DNA of 64,000 nucleotides from Ypsolopha sequella (lineage: Eukaryota > Arthropoda > Insecta > Lepidoptera > Ypsolophidae), in the NCBI GenBank assembly GCA_934047225.1, contig OW203988.1, forward strand, positions 310,001 through 374,000, in the 5' to 3' direction. Each line of letters starts with the position of its first letter. The stretch's first letter is position 1. The position numbers were made by a program, and so were the translations under genes. A model generated the notes under the pieces. It saw only the letters and a list, made by a program, of their open reading frames with translations. It searched no databases and had not been told where the DNA came from. This document shows positions 45,437 to 56,443 of this stretch, in pieces.

Positions 45437-48400
45437 GCGGGACGAATTTCCCCAGTTCCGGAACCAATTCAAACCAGTTCCGGGCGTGGCTTATTCTATT
45501 TTACGATAGCGCGCGGGGGGAAATTCGTCCCGGTCTCTAAGCTCGCGTCACCATAGCAAAAATACGAATAGAGTGGACGAGGCAGGGTCAAAAGTAATAC
45601 GTATTTTATTTTATCTAATTTATTAGTGTATTTCGATCATCGTCACACGGCATTGATCCTACTTGCTATCACGTCGGGACGTAAATTTATTATGGTCGGC
45701 TAAAAGTGGTTTTTTGAGTGTTTGATTTATCAGTTGACCCTCGGAACATTTCAGACACTCCTTTAGAGATACATAATAATATCGTGACGGTTAATTGTCA
45801 CCATTACCCATTCTTTAAATATTTTTCGCCCGTTGAGCTGGTTTTACACTTGCGGGAAAATAAATTGGACCAAAAATTTCTTTACAAAAAATTTTTATTA
45901 AAGTTGTTATTACAAAAAGTGGAAACTAACAAATATTCTCAATAGGAATGCACCACGTCACTATCTATCTCACTGTAGCCTATATCAATTATGCCTCTCT
46001 CATTCAACCACGTTTAACTGCGTTACTATCTCATTCCAACTCATTTTAAATAGCGTCACTATTTATCTCACTCTGACGCGTGTTAAATGGCATTTCTAAT
46101 GAACGTCAAATATTTTTACTGCCCGCCACTCTTTCATTCTAAATTCTAATTATTTTAAAAAATACGCAGCTCCTTTGGTACTAAAATAGCAATAACTTTT
46201 TTTTCAAAAGTAATACACAGAAATTGCCAGATCATTTGAAAAACAATATTTGATGAGCCGTTATTTAAGACAATTTGCAAAACTAACATAGGACATTTTT
46301 TTTCAGGGTGTGGTATTGAACTAACCTAAATACAAAAAATTGCTCATAAGTTGGGTTTTTATTTTTCTTCCTGATGTAACAGCATTTCTAGGTTTATTTT
46401 TGACTTTATCAATAGCATGACTATTCAGAGTTGCGCAACAAAAATTTTATTCTTAGAATTTAGAACTGGTTAGCTTTGACTCTCAAAAATCTATTCGAAT
46501 TTATAAAAGTACCATCAACTCGAAGACTATCTACTTTTTGCTGAGGTCATAATTTGATATTCTGGTCAGTCATGAGCTGGCCTACCAGCCTTCCAAGGGA
46601 AAGCGTTGACTTTTGGGACACCTGTTTACCCTTGGGATAAATCGCCAAGTGTTTAAAATATAGAAATTTATTTGTATCATAGTTTGAAATTTTCAGGTCC
46701 CTTTACGCAAAATGAAAAAACAAAACTCTTTTAGGATTAATTTGTTGTCCCTATGTTTGTCTGTTTGTCCGTTTGTCTAGGCAATTTTTCTGGGTAAAAT
46801 CAATAAATGCTAATATTTACAGCCCTGTAAAATATGCATATTGTAACGTTTTTATGGCCTTTTGTTTAACTTTTTCATACAAATTTTCTCCTTATGAAAA
46901 TATAGAGATCAACACTTCACATAATATTTTGCATTTGAAAGAAAGCACAGAAAGGAACTGTTGAACAAATAATGTAAAAAATATAAAACCATATCTTTCT
47001 ATTCTAAAGGGATTAATAATTTACTATTTGTTCAATGTGGCGATAGCTTTGTTTTTTTTTTCTTTGTTACAAAGATAACAAATATTTTCATACAAGGTTT
47101 TCCTTAAGGGCTATTTCTCCGAATTTGTAACAAAATATTAAGAAATAATTATAACGGTAAAGTACAACTTTTAGCTAAGACAATTTATTGTTAAAAGTTT
47201 GCTAAATGCATAAACATATTTTAATGATATTATGGTATCTTCAAAATAATTGGGTTTTCCATAAGCGTGATATCAGATTATTTAAGAAATTTACGGCTGG
47301 TATCACGACGACGGATAAGCCAATTATTTTATTACTATTGTAATATAATTAAAAATATGTTAATGCATACAGTAGACTTTTAACTATAAGTTTTCTTAAC
47401 TAAAAGTTGTATTTTTACTTATTGAAATTGCATTTCTCATCAAGAACTGCAAGATGACAAGATATTCAAAATAAGTTAATTGAATTTGTGAAATGGTTTC
47501 AGGTCAAAACAGTTTTCCATGAAACGGTAATTGTTTATACTTAGCAAAGTGTGTAAACTTAGTCATCTTAACATGAACGACGCCTGTATTTCTCTCATTT
47601 TTATTTCCAGTATAGATAAAAATATACAAACTTGTTAAACTTTGTGTAAAACCGAGGCAATATTGACGATATCCTGACAGCTATTATGATGGTGTTTTAT
47701 CAAATTTTGCTTTTTGGGCTGTATAGAGACGTAGTTAGATGTCACTAGAATATACTCATGAAAAAAAATATGAAGAAAATAAGCTGCAGACTTCACATTC
47801 GGTTTATACCTATTGTATGAATTTTAAGAAAAATACAGGGGTAAAGGGACCTCTTAAGGAAAACCTTGAATTAAACTATTTGTTACCTTAGTAAAAAATA
47901 ATTCAAGGAAAAAATAAACAAATCTATCGCCACATTGAACAATAGATAATTAATCCCTTTAGAATAGAACAACATGGTTTTCATATTTTTTACATTATTT
48001 GTTCAACAATTCCTTTCTGTGTTGACTTTTAAATGCAAAATATTATCTCAAGTGTTCATCCCTACATTTTCATAGTAAAATTTGTATGAAAACGTAAAAA
48101 AAAAAATTTGTAAAAACCTGAAACGTAATATAAATAAAAACGTCAAAAGTATGTTTTTACAGCTCTATAGAGGGCCGTTTATATTGGTATTTATTAATTT
48201 TACCCAGATTTTAAATGCTTTTATTTTAAATGCTTGGCGATTTATCCCAAGTAAGTGTACCTATATAATTTGCAAAAAACTTCACTTATTGGACCTGAAA
48301 TGGTGAGCCAATACTAGAGGGTAATTTCACGAAAAGGTCATTGACTTTTGTTACAGATCTCAGTAAGTATAAGTAAATTAATTTGGGTTTCAATAACGAT

Positions 48401-49066
48401 CACAAAATTATTCTTTTAGAGTAACATACTCGTATATTATTTTCCCGCATAAAAGTATGAATTCATTCCAAATTCATTCAGTTTTGTTGTTATGACTATG
48501 GCACGATGTAGCTAAATCACTCATACGCATATTTTGTTGAGTTTTTAACGGCAGGAATATGATGCTCCTCAAAATATTACTTTTTAAAATTAATTTCAAT
48601 GTGTTTTGAAGTAGTTTTGGGAGATATTTATAGCTTGCAAAAAAGGGCACAGGTTCCACGTCTTACGGGCGCCAACGCTAGGCGTAGACTGACAATATCT
48701 TGCTGCCGCTGACTGCATCAGTGGATTTACGTATTTTTGGAAAAAGGGGGTGCTTTTTTTGACCCGAATAACGTGGTATTTGGAAAATGAATAGATATCA
48801 TTCACACTAATTTTATAAAAAAAAAACCAACAAAATCGCGAAAGCGATACCTGAAACAAAATCGATAAGAAGTGTGCAATAGAGGGTTACAAAAAAATTC
48901 ATTGACAGTACAAATATGAATCGATTAACGTGGTTTGTGGAAAATGAATACCTTAAAGTTCAACCAAAAACATGTATTTTTTTTATGGCTATACGTAACC
49001 TAATTATTGCAACAAAATCATCCGAAAGCTGACATTTTATTTCTGTTTGTATTTTCGTTCCCCTTA

Positions 49067-49290
49067 ATGAATGTGAACCGTTCACGGAGGTAAATGTGAG
49101 CATTTCTGCGAAGACGAATAGGGAGCCAATTTCTGGGAACGGACATGATCGTATTTACGAATGAATCAAAAATGAATCGAATACATACATTTTGAAGGCG
49201 TTCGATTTTACTATGGTGAAACGTACCGTACATTTTTCTGCTTAAAGATTCCACGTGTGGAGCCCAAGACAGCGTTCAAGTCAGTTTAAT
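49067..49290 (-). pseudogene. LINE RT C-terminal scrap cut by the palindrome
   Basis: The minus frame reads WAPHVESLSRKMYGTFH-like, then RLQNVCIRFIFDSF, then WLPIRLRRNAHIYLRERF, matching the C-terminal region of the LINE at 39653-40234 (RLQNLAIRFIYG..., WLPIRQRRHLHIL). The coding stops at TTAA, where the palindrome's right end begins, so the palindrome, or the element that made it, inserted into this LINE. Confidence 0.7.
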
Positions 49291-49439
49291 ACGAATACTT
49301 TTGCGAATTGTGGCAAAAATTGCCCTATAAATGAAAAAGACTCCCGGGAGAGATAATCGTAAACTGGTATGATACAGTGCGCGCCAATTTTTTAGTCGCC
49401 TCTGAAGATAGCGCAAGAGGCGACGCAATATTTTTGTAC

Positions 49440-49580
49440 CCAGTAAACGACCGCCATCTTGAATTCTGAACTTGGGTTCAACATTAGTAGAAATAGCTTA
49501 TTTGGTCAAATTTTACCATCAATGCCGCTAAAATTAATAAAATGGCCTTTCTTGAAAAAAGTGAACCAGCCTTTGAGTTC
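49440..49580. repeat. Fragment related to the 36.9-38.4 kb inverted-repeat element
   Basis: AACGACCGCCATCTTGAATT is the reverse complement of the junction after the 42-bp array (36922-36940). TTTGGTCAAATTTTACCATC followed by AATGCCG matches 37276-37300, and AAAAAGTGAACCAG matches 37320. Short and rearranged. Confidence 0.55.
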
Positions 49581-50811
49581 TTTAATTATTTTTATTTTAT
49601 TCGTTATTAAGAGCTTTCTTATATCGAATTGAACGAAAGAAACGCCATAACTTGCACCTACATATTGTCAAAACAGGTGTCCCCGAGGGAAATGATTTTT
49701 TATTTATGATGGTGTTTAGTGAAGCTCTCAAAAATCTTCATGAATTTGTCTATCGATTGAAGATACTAAGATAACGTGACAATTAATACATTTCTGGAAA
49801 AACTGTTTAGAAATTCAGTTATTTTTCGCTGTAGTACTGTCCACCAAAATAAATCTGACTTTTAGACAACATATCTTCAAAAAAATTGTTCGTACCCCAT
49901 CTTAATTATTGGTTCCCAATGTAAAATCGGACTTATTTTACATGAATAGTGTTCAAATTCGTAAAAAACATCATAAAATAATAGGAATTTGAATTTTTTA
50001 AACCTGTCCCTCGAAAACTTAACACCGGACATGTCCGGCTGCCGTTACCACATTTTTTTGCATTTTCTTTATACATAGTTTGTTCTGAGATGGTACTTTT
50101 TTTAATGTAGAATGTTAGCACACAAAGTGAAGCTTTAAAAAAAATAATGGTTGTCTGTGGTAAATGTCAGTAATTTGTCATTGACGACAGAAAGCAGACC
50201 GCTCAGTTGGTGTACCGTTTTTTTTTTAGTCCGGTAAGTTTTTGAACATTTCTCGTGATTTCACAAGTAAATACTCAGTTCTGATTTATGTTAGTGTTAA
50301 GAGATTTTATTCACGAAGGCTTGACTGAGAAATATTTAGATAAAGGACGTTATTTCATTGTTTTATGATACTTTTTATTGACGTGCTACATTCTGTTACC
50401 TCCTGTACGATACCAAAAATATAGTAACGTATGGTCCGGACTAAATAAAGTAACGGACAAGAACCATAAAGCCTTTGGTACAGCGAGCGCATGAGTATAT
50501 TTTGAAGTAGTACATACGTGTTTAAAGGTTGAATATTTGTAAGTTTTGAGATCTCTTAAAATTATTAAAAGACTGATTCAGTTGGCTGATTACATAAGTA
50601 ACTGAAACAAAATAATATTAGATAACGTAAAAGTGTTAAAAATTATCGCAGTGATAAACTTTTTTTGAATATTTGTCAGTTTTGATATCTCTTAAAATTT
50701 ATAACAGACTAACTAAATAAGTGATTGAAACAAAATAATACATGATAAAGTGTACGTGATAAAACTTAGCCATAGATTGTTAGTGTTGAATGAACATTTT
50801 GAAATGTATAC
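49581..50811. other. Unrecognised intronic DNA
   Basis: AT-rich. A small inverted word ACCGGACATGTCCGG lies at about 50025. Open frames are short and low-complexity. Nothing else supportable. Confidence 0.4.
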
Positions 50812-51410
50812 GATACAGATACAGATATTTATTTATAACGGTCAGTTACATGTCATTTTGTTACAATATGACAAAAAGAGAAATAAAATAAAATAAAACT
50901 TATTTTAAATTATATTAAAATAAATTGAATTAACTTAAAGTAAAACAACAATCTCTATAAACAATTATAATGTCGAATCTGTCATATCTAGTGTATGACA
51001 TCCAATACTATAATGACAGTAAGTTATAATTACATAAAATTAAAATCGTCCACAGAGTAAAATGCCTGCAGAATCAACCACTTCTTCAACTTCAATTTAA
51101 ACAATGAAATCGATTCGATTCAATTTATGTCGTCAGGGAGTCGGTTGTAAATACTTGGACCACATACGTACACCGATCGAGCGCTCTTCGTGAGTTTACG
51201 CGAAACTGATCGAAGCTTGTCACGGCTCCTAGTACGTTTGCATCTCTTGTCGAACTTATGCAGGTTTTGTCTTACAAATAACACGACTTGGAGTAAATAC
51301 AAGGAGGGCAACGTCAATATGCCTAGCTCAATAAAATGTGGCCGTGCTGTATCGTCATACTTGATGCGGGCTACGTCTGTATCGCTCGTTTCTGTATGGC
51401 GCAAAGGCTC
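50812..51410 (-). pseudogene. LINE ORF2 C-terminal fragment with simple-repeat tail
   Basis: The minus frame 51404-51120 reads RPHFIELGILTLPSLYLLQV, then VLFVRQNLHKF, ending YNRLPDDIN, the end of a jockey/CR1-type ORF2. The 3' UTR runs left to the tail TATCTGTATCTGTATCG (minus strand, 50830-50812). 5'-truncated, without the catalytic region. Confidence 0.75.
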
Positions 51411-51412
51411 TT

Positions 51413-51938
51413 ATCTCCTAAACGGGTGAAGCCAAACCCATGTTGATGGTACTCTAACAAAAGGGCTTCACGAGATCTACCAAATGGTAAAATAAAAATA
51501 AAAAAAGTCTTAAAAAATATTAAAAATAAAATTGCGCAAATTTTGATCGGCTGTATCTCCCGAAAGGCTGGTGCTAGAGAAACCGGGTTTCGACTGTTGT
51601 AAATGGCTTGGCAGAGGCTATGTGCCACAATCAAAAAATTTGACCATTGACAGGTTTTTCCGAATTCTCCTTTAGACCTTTCAAAAAACTGTTAAACCTG
51701 TCAAATTTCGAATTTTTTGATTGTGGCACGTAGCCCCTGCCAAACCATTTAAAACAGTTGAAACCCGGACCCCGGTGTCTCTAGCACCAGCCTTTCGAAA
51801 GATATAGCCGATCAAAATTTGCGCAAGTTATTTTTTTACGGCTTTTTTTATTTTTTATTTTGCTATCAGGTAGATCTTGTCAAGCCCGTTTCTTAGAGTA
51901 CCATCAACATGGGTCTGGCTTCAGCCGTTTGGGAGATT
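51413..51938. repeat. ~525-bp foldback element
   Basis: ATCTCCTAAACGGGTGAAGC...CCATGTTGATGGTACTCTAA at the left is mirrored by TTAGAGTACCATCAACATGG...GCTTCAGCCGTTTGGGAGAT at the right. Inner parts also pair (AAATTTTGATCGGCTGTATC with GATATAGCCGATCAAAATTT). Centre near 51685. No coding. Confidence 0.8.
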
Positions 51939-52155
51939 CGGGCATTTAAAATTTTGACACTTGGGGGTGTTAGATCTCGCCAAAACCTTTTCTCAGACAC
52001 CCATCATCATGGGTCTAACTCTAACCGTTTAGGAGATACAGGCCGTCAAAGTTTTGACACTTGGAGGGGGGTAGATCTTGGTGAGACCTTTTCTGACATC
52101 CATCACCATGGGTCTAATCCCAGTTGTTTAGAAGATACAGGCCGTTAAAGTTTTG
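51935..52155. repeat. ~105-bp imperfect tandem units next to the foldback
   Basis: Two to three units built from GGGTCTAA, GTTTAGGAGATACAGGCCGT, AAAGTTTTGACACTTGG and TAGATCT, related to the outer end of the foldback at 51413-51938. Confidence 0.6.
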
Positions 52156-52918
52156 GCATTAAAAAAATATATTTTTTGCCCCTTAGGGGTACAACCCTAA
52201 AGGGTGTAGGTATATACCTTCTGTTGCAAAGATACGGCCAAAACAATTTTTTTATGGTGCATCCCTAGTGGTACATCACTATGTCAAAAGCATAACCCTA
52301 ACATCAGGAACATCACTATCAAACAAAAAGTATAATTATTTAAAATCAAAAGGAGCCCTAATTTCATTATTTGATCCACGATGGCAGTGAAAATCTTTTT
52401 ACGACGCAACGCGACGGGTAGATAGGTACTGTAGCAGCGTTCAGAACAGCCGAAGTCACTTTTTGAATTGAAATTTGATAATTATTATTCAAAATCGTTG
52501 GCTGCGACCGACCGCGCCTGATTGTCTAATACGGACAAAGCGGCAACGTTTTACATGAATGAATAAACTCACACATTGACAAAACAGACAAAGCAGTGTG
52601 CGTATCAGTTTGACAACTAATTTAAATATGAAATATTTGAATGTATATTAAAGCAAAGGGATTTCACATTTTTTTATTAATCCAAAGAGACGTGAAATAA
52701 ATTACTTTATCCGCATATCAACTCAATTAATACCCAAAAGCAACAATAACAGATATAATCATTTATTTGTTCTAGTTTCTTAGAGCGTGGCGCCATCTAA
52801 CATTCTAAGCTCATTTCTGTTTACGGCTTTACCACCCTAAAGACTATTCGTATTATACAGAAAGCTGTATTTTGGCGTGGGTATACATATTTATCACGCC
52901 GATAAAGTGGTATAGTTA
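52156..52918. other. Unrecognised intronic DNA
   Basis: No ORF or repeat that I can support. Confidence 0.4.
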
Positions 52919-53446
52919 AATTTAAAAAAATATTTTTTTTAGGGTACCTACCTCCCCTACACGTAAAGTGGGGATGATTTTTTTCTTGTCTATCCTGTAG
53001 TGTGGGGTACCGTGTCGTTGGATAGGTAATTTAAAAATATTGGGGGTGTGAGGAGATCATTTTTTGATCCAGGGTTCCGTTTGCGAAATATTAAGCTTAA
53101 AAGTGTTAATTTTTTTAGAGTCAAGTGTCTCCCCCCCCCTCCCCCTGCCAGCGAAACGGTTGTATTTGGAGACGTGAAAAAAATCACGGCAGTAGTATAC
53201 ATAACGAAATGAAAAGGAAAACTATCACAACTAAGTAGGCTTTACAAGTTAACGAGTACAGATCGCGCCAAACTTTTAGTCCCCTCTAAACACGGGGCAA
53301 AATGGAAGGAACAAAATGTATGGGCCGTTCTTGGGAAGAGCAACTTCCGAGCGTACTAGAAGTTTGGCGCGATCTGTATTATTATAGATAATGGTACGGA
53401 TCCCTTCGTGCGCGAGTCCGACTCGCACTTGGCCGATTTTTTAATT
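52919..53446. repeat. Second copy of the Lepidoptera repeat ending GAGTC/GACTC
   Basis: Ends CGTGCGCGAGTCCGACTCGC, then ACTTGGCCG and a T-run (53410-53446), the same ending as 1592-1627. The body includes GGGTTCCGTTT at 53083. The 5' limit is approximate. Confidence 0.6.
53259..53376. repeat. 118-bp palindromic MITE with TA duplication
   Basis: TA, then CAGATCGCGCCAAACTT ... AAGTTTGGCGCGATCTG, then TA. The terminal inverted repeats of 17 bp are perfect. The TA duplication and size fit a mariner/Tc1-type MITE. It sits inside the repeat at 52919-53446. Confidence 0.8.
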
Positions 53447-55139
53447 TTATGTTGAGTAGTTTTATGAAAAAATATATGAATAACATTTGATATATACAAT
53501 TTTATGTAAATTATTGCCATTGTAGCATTCGCTACAGGTATTCAACCTTTTTCATGTATTTTTAGTCTTTCTTTATCGTTGATTGCTTTACTGAATTTTC
53601 AAATTCGAAAATTTGGAATGTTTTGTCACATTCTTTTGTTATTTTTCTCATATCGAAGAGTATCGTTGTCGAAACAACACAAAATTTGCAATGGAAAATT
53701 AATATACAAAATTTGAAATCACATTGGATTCACGAAACAGAGCACATTTGCCATAGAGCCATGGAAGCCTGTTTTTTCTTCATTTCCTGGTAAGTTTTGT
53801 GTACTTTTGGTTTCATTCTCTGAAAATCCCTTTTGTCCCGTTTCCAATACGTTAATTTCCTTGCCCAGATTTCATTGGCATGTCTTGACGCTGTTGTTTT
53901 ATTTCTTTACAGCGACCCTTCAGGTTATTTAAGGGTCTTTCCAATTTTTCTTCTATTTCTCCCACCATCTTGTATGGTTGCACATATTGAGGCCGAACGT
54001 ACGGACCACGTACACAGACGGGGTAAGCTTCCTGTGTTATAACAGAAGTTGGCGCCAGACAATCTTGGCTTGATTGACTACTCTCTGGAAGACTGCAAAC
54101 ACCTAAGTCACGAAGACACCCTTATCAGCTTTTTATATCTGTAGCCTAGCATCCAGTAGACTCTGAATCAATTATTTTCTTCCTTAATGTAAAGCTAGAT
54201 AACGATTGCTCTTAACACCTTAAAGTTATGTTTTCTCTCGACTAGAAGTTATTAAAACTTCCGCGAAATTGTAGTTTCTGGGATCCTATAAACTAGTTTC
54301 AATATCCAAATTTGAATCCATATTATCGTGAACAAATTGCGTCGTTAAAGCTAAAGGAAAACAAAATCCTAAAATAAGATGGACTAGGCATAATTTTCGT
54401 GTTGATTTTATAAGTTCCTACGTACCCAACACTCTGTTGATATTATTGTGTTTTATACCATATTTTTTACTTCAGTTTTGTTATTTTTAGTTCATTCAAA
54501 AAACAAATTATATAGTGTCTTTATCCAGATTTATCTTTCTTTTTTGGCTGTCACCAGGCTTGCCTAGTGGCAGTCCAAAGCCAGGCCGAATCGACCAAAT
54601 TACATTCGTGATTATAAAATAGCTAACTAATTTTAAAAAGTATTGCTACACCATTTACGAGTAATTTCACCTCAAAAACGAGTGATTTACCGTTTTTTAC
54701 CGGCAGCGCGTTGATGTTGTCGTTATAATATTCCAGTAGACGCTCTAAGATTAATTCCGGTACATGCTCTAAGGTTAATTCCGGTACATGCTCTAAGGTT
54801 CTAAAGATGATGAATGTGTTTGTAGAAGCTTTCTTATTTTCCCGTTGCTTGACGTTAGATTCAGACGGCAAATATAATTTCGGTCGCAAGGCATTTAATC
54901 CACTTTAATAAACTATGGTACTTGTACAGTTATGATATGTGATGTGGGCTGCTGTTGAGACCGCAGTTTGCAATTCAATGTTGCGGCCGCGTCGTGGCCG
55001 TCGTCGCCGTTCTCATACTAATGTCGCAATTACCGCGCGAGAACCTCTTTTTGTGTCCGCGCGACCGCTTGGATCACCGCTCTACCTGCTAGCTACCAGC
55101 CACAGAACTGTAATACAGTTCTGTGCTACCAGCCTTCAT
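53447..55139. other. No gene recognised; short tandem near 54740
   Basis: AT-rich. At 54736-54800 the phrase AAGGTTAATTCCGGTACATG recurs two to three times. A GC-rich patch at 54940-55085 gives an Arg-rich open frame (54939-55145) that resembles no family I know. No gene called. Confidence 0.4.
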
Positions 55140-55394
55140 AAGTAAACGACTTTTTATTCTTGCCAATGTATGAACTATACTTCCTATAGTTGATGCAAAC
55201 AATGATATATGTATGCTCATAAATAAGAATATATATTGCTACATAAATTCAATAAACATTTAATCTAAGTAGTTCATGTACATTTATTATTTTATTACAT
55301 ATATTTTTATAAGATTAAAATTTGACTTGTGAAACGTGTATTATTACTTTGCAAAATAAACTTTTTGAATTTGAATTTGAATTTGAATTTGCAT
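55140..55394 (+). repeat. LINE 3' end, + orientation
   Basis: TTTAATCTAAGTAGTTCATG, then ATTACATATATTTTTATAAG, then TTTGCAAAATAAACTTTTTG with a (AATTTG)n tail: the reverse complement of the 3' ends at 2024 and 55703. It gives an uninterrupted version of the site where the 262-bp MITE sits in the neighbouring copy. The 5' limit is uncertain. Confidence 0.7.
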
Positions 55395-55786
55395 TTTGAA
55401 TGGCCAAATAATTGGTCCCTTTGAGTTACCAGAAAACCTCAACGGAGAAACGTACCTCGATTTCTTGGAAAATGAATTGTAGAATCTCTTGGAAGATGTG
55501 CCATTGCATAGAATCAGGGCAATGTGGCTTCAAAATGATGGCTGTCCAGCTCATTACGCACTAAATGTGAGAAATTATTTGAACGAAGCTATAATGAACA
55601 AAGATGGATTTTTTGTACTGGGGTTGTATCAAGGAGAAGGTATACTCGAAACCAATTAATGACATTGATCAATTGAGACAACGAATTAATGAATGCGCAC
55701 AAAATTCAAAATTCAAAAAGTTTATTTTGCAAAGTAGGTATATATAATACACGTTTCACAAGTCAAATTTTAATCTTATAAAAATA

Positions 55787-56048
55787 CAAGGTGACTTTTT
55801 GATCATCGTCCAAATTCACACTGGAGGCTTGATAAGTGACCAGTATCTTGGATCAATAACAATTTTTGTGAAATTCCTAAAATGAAATTTCGGCTTCCCA
55901 TAGAAATTCACTTCCAGTCCCGAGTGAATCACTATGCGGAGTCGAAATTTCATTTTACGAATTTTACAAAAATTGTTATTGATCCATGATACTGATCACT
56001 TACCAAGCCACCAGTATGAATTTGGACGATGATCAAAAAGCCACCTTG
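55787..56048. repeat. 262-bp palindromic MITE with TA duplication
   Basis: CAAGGTGACTTTTTGATCAT...AATTCACACTGG mirrors CCAGTATGAATT...ATGATCAAAAAGCCACCTTG; the central parts (AAATTTCATTTT / AAAATGAAATTTC) also pair. Flanks AAAAATA and TATATG against the empty AAAAATATATG (55300-55310 reverse complement) give a TA duplication. mariner/Tc1-type target, no ORF. Confidence 0.85.
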
Positions 56049-56443
56049 TATATGTAATAAAATAATAAATGTACATGAACTACTTAGATTAAATGTTTAT
56101 TTAATTTATATAGCAATATATGTACAATTAAAATTATAGGTAAAATATTATTATACAAGGTGAAATCCAATCAACCGCCCGAACCCATACCGGAGACCCG
56201 GCCAGGGACCAGGAACAAGGTTCAATGATCACCAACCGAGCCCCCAGCACGAATCCAGGCGGCCGACCAAATCCCATCGTATATACTGCATAGTAATAGG
56301 TTACGTATATAAATACATGCCTACCTCCGCCCATTCGATTAGTCTTGCTAAGAAGAACGGGCAAGAAACTTGGCAAGATCATGTCTTTTTTTTAACATAA
56401 ACTTAAACTATACATTGAATTACTTATATCTACTTTAACCAAG

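Larger units (their letters stand above)
40886..49063. repeat. 8.2-kb palindrome (foldback element) in vg intron 2
   Basis: The left arm 40886-45463 is the reverse complement of the right arm 45517-49063, with a 53-bp spacer. Outer ends are GGGGAACGAAAATACAAACA and its complement. TTAA follows the right end (49064-49067) but not the left. After removing the solo LTR (43842-44588) and MITE (45276-45436) from the left arm, both arms are about 3.5-3.7 kb and align nearly base for base; the right arm lacks about 190 bp near 48209. Each arm contains a smaller nested inverted repeat (for example 46620-48250). No recognised transposase. Confidence 0.9.

Noticed and set aside
45246..45509. 87-codon + frame across the palindrome centre
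   Set aside because: It runs through the MITE and the fold point, so it cannot be an ancestral gene.
51371..51634. 87-codon minus frame that at first looked like RT (GFTRLGDKSLCAIQKRA)
   Set aside because: The sequence is the outer part of the 51.4-kb foldback, and the same phrase occurs mirrored at 51.9 kb.
54939..55145. Arg-rich 68-codon + frame as a possible host exon
   Set aside because: No splice sites in phase with vg and no recognisable domain; left unannotated.
56134..56382. 82-codon minus frame in the LINE 3' UTR
   Set aside because: It lies in the conserved non-coding 3' region shared with 2200-2400, where the frame is not kept.
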